From: an uncultured Collinsella sp. | GTDB taxonomy: Bacteria > Actinomycetota > Coriobacteriia > Coriobacteriales > Coriobacteriaceae | Assembly (NCBI GenBank): GCA_902478825.1 | Contig: CABSMK010000032.1 | Span: forward strand, 1 to 14,059 | Direction: 5' to 3' | Length of the DNA stretch: 14,059 nucleotides | Shown here: positions 13,135-14,059 of the stretch, in pieces | Numbering within the stretch: the first letter of the stretch is position 1 | Layout: the number at the start of each line of letters is the position of its first letter | Program-made: the position numbers and the translations under genes | The notes under the pieces: model-generated | Told to the model about the DNA's origin: nothing | Databases searched by the model: none | The model's input: the letters and a program-made list of their open reading frames with translations, nothing else

Positions 13135-13659
13135 CTACTGCTGAGTTTGTTCCCCGGTGCCGATGTGGACATCGACGATAACCTGGCGGTAGCTGATGCC
13201 GCAGGAGTCGAGAATGCGGCGACTGATGCGGCCGTCGTCGGTGTCGGCGTACTTATTGTCCAGGTAGACAACCTCGCCCACGCCCACCTGCGCCAGGATC
13301 TTGGCGCAGTCATGGCACGGGAACAGCGTGACGTAGACCGTGGAACCCTCAAGGTCTTTGAGCGAGCCGCGGTAGTTGAGCACGGCGTTGGCCTCGGCAT
13401 GGACTACGTAGTTGTGCTTGTCCTGTAGCGGGTCATCGCTCGTGCCCCACGGGAAAAAGTCGTCGTTGAGTGCCGAGGGCGTACCGTTGTAGCCCACCGA
13501 AAGGATGCGGTGGTTGGTGCTGGCGATGCACGCGCCCACCTGCGTGTTGGGGTCCTTGCTACGGCGCTGCGCGGCGATGGCCACGCTCATAAAGAACTCG
13601 TCCCAGCTAATAACGTCGCGGCGCTTGCCCGACGTGGTTTGATGAAGATCGTCCGACAT
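13135..13659 (-). CDS. dCMP deaminase (cytidine/deoxycytidylate deaminase family)
   Basis: This 174-residue enzyme has the zinc deaminase motifs HAEANAV (88-94; His88 ligand, Glu90 proton shuttle) and PCHDCAK (114-120; Cys115 and Cys118 ligands). The N-terminal ISWDEFFMSVAIAAQRRSKDPNTQVGA block is typical of deoxycytidylate deaminases. The GYNGTP (57-62) and the insertion PWGTSDDPLQDKHNYVVHAE also point to dCMP rather than tRNA or free cytidine. It turns dCMP into dUMP for thymidylate synthesis in the cytoplasm. The ATG at 13659 has GGAGGTG (complement of 13666-13672) 6 nt upstream. A frame extending to 13740 starts immediately after the coaX stop without a binding site. A TACAAT box (complement of 13694-13699) about 35 bp upstream is a possible -10. 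Confidence 0.95.
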   Translation of the reverse strand: MSDDLHQTTSGKRRDVISWDEFFMSVAIAAQRRSKDPNTQVGACIASTNHRILSVGYNGTPSALNDDFFPWGTSDDPLQDKHNYVVHAEANAVLNYRGSLKDLEGSTVYVTLFPCHDCAKILAQVGVGEVVYLDNKYADTDDGRISRRILDSCGISYRQVIVDVHIGTGEQTQQ

Positions 13660-13709
13660 GGCAGACACCTCCGAAATCGCAATAGTTTGACCCATTGTAG
13701 CAGGTGGAA

Positions 13710-13732
13710 GGTGGAGACGTTTTTGTCCCACC
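13710..13732. repeat. Hairpin with GTCCCACC arm between coaX and dCMP deaminase
   Basis: GGTGGAGAC (13710-13718) pairs with GTCCCACC (13725-13732) with a single bulged A and a GTTTTT loop. It lies 10 bp after the coaX stop on the minus strand and is not followed by a U-tract there. The GTCCC core recalls the other repeat hairpins in this window, but the sequence is otherwise different. Confidence 0.45.
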
Positions 13733-13742
13733 GCCCCCATCG

Positions 13743-14059
13743 CTACGCGCGACGGGGCTTTTGATTGATGCGGTACAGCTCGGCGAGACCCCGTAGCGTC
13801 AGTGCGTCGTCTACCGTCAGGCTGTGACCGACCAACGCCGCGAGCGCCTCGGCATCGTCGCCGGTGATGACGATGGGCACGCTGCCCTCCCCCGCCGCCT
13901 TGGTCGAGCGCATCTCGGCAAGCACCATGTCGAGCATGCCGTCGATGCGGGCCACCTCGCCCAAGACCACGCCCGAGCGCATGGCCTCGCGCGTGTTGCG
14001 ACCGATCACACGCGTGGGTGCCGAGGGCTCGACCTGCGGCAGGCGCGCCGCAGGTCGAG
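13743..14059 (-). CDS. coaX: Type III pantothenate kinase, C-terminal part (cut by window edge)
   Basis: About 104 C-terminal residues of a protein that is normally about 255-270 long enter from the right edge. The segment reads LPQVEPSAPTRVIGRNTREA, then MRSGVVLGEVARIDGMLDMV, and ends VIVITGDDAEALAAL-type then LTVDDALTLRGLAELYRIN. This matches the C-terminus of CoaX: the IGRNT..AM.SG helix, the IDG, the TG motif before a helix, and the LTL.GL..IY..N ending. Type III PanK phosphorylates pantothenate in the first step of coenzyme A synthesis; it needs a monovalent cation and is not feedback inhibited by CoA. The TG motif is TGDDA here rather than the more usual TGG. The N-terminal ATPase motifs lie outside the window. 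The next gene, dCMP deaminase, starts 83 bp downstream. Confidence 0.88.
   Translation of the reverse strand, partial: RPAARLPQVEPSAPTRVIGRNTREAMRSGVVLGEVARIDGMLDMVLAEMRSTKAAGEGSVPIVITGDDAEALAALVGHSLTVDDALTLRGLAELYRINQKPRRA

Overview
The window looks like ordinary chromosome from a high-GC, Gram-positive gut actinobacterium, most consistent with Collinsella or a close relative in the Coriobacteriia. This is inferred from GC-rich third positions, strong AGGAG-type ribosome binding sites, the AmaP/DUF2273/Asp23 envelope-stress cluster, and the style of the YebC and DUF6020 proteins. No search could be run, so the genus is a judgement. No phage, integrase, insertion sequence, CRISPR, tRNA or rRNA is visible.

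Layout. A YtcJ-type amidohydrolase (minus strand, cut by the left edge) is divergent from an M20D peptidase/amidohydrolase (plus strand, 1238-2701). A perfect 17-bp hairpin at 2737-2775 ends the M20D gene and faces a long run of minus-strand genes that fills the rest of the window. In transcription order, from the right edge leftward, these are: coaX (cut by the right edge), a dCMP deaminase, a NifU-domain Fe-S carrier, lgt, a 727-residue DUF6020 membrane protein, yebC, amaP, DUF2273, asp23, a YitT/DUF2179 transporter-like protein, a zinc-ribbon protein with a DUF4013-like membrane domain and an (Ala-Pro)n tail, a zinc-ribbon DUF4234 protein, and a DUF2752 protein.

How the genes work together. 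coaX, dCMP deaminase, the Nfu protein and lgt are housekeeping genes (CoA, dTTP precursors, Fe-S clusters, lipoproteins), apparently in separate short units. amaP-DUF2273-asp23 is a true operon with an 8-nt overlap; its products should tether the soluble Asp23 shell to the membrane. The yebC terminator runs directly into the amaP -10 box. The last three minus-strand genes are the least characterised: two share an N-terminal CxxC...CxxC ribbon plus Pro/Gln linker on unrelated membrane domains, and a DUF2752 protein follows. This is the best candidate here for an undescribed membrane system.

Non-coding structure. Several intergenic hairpins carry a GTCCC/GGGAC core. The clearest are two 55-bp copies in opposite orientation at 6746-6800 and 11625-11679 (48 of 55 positions identical), and a related hairpin behind lgt. 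They look like dispersed REP-type elements, some doubling as terminators. No gene-free stretch exceeds 300 bases; the longest (6591-6798) holds one REP-like copy, a terminator and an additional inverted repeat. Large plus-strand open frames opposite the minus-strand genes are antisense shadows.
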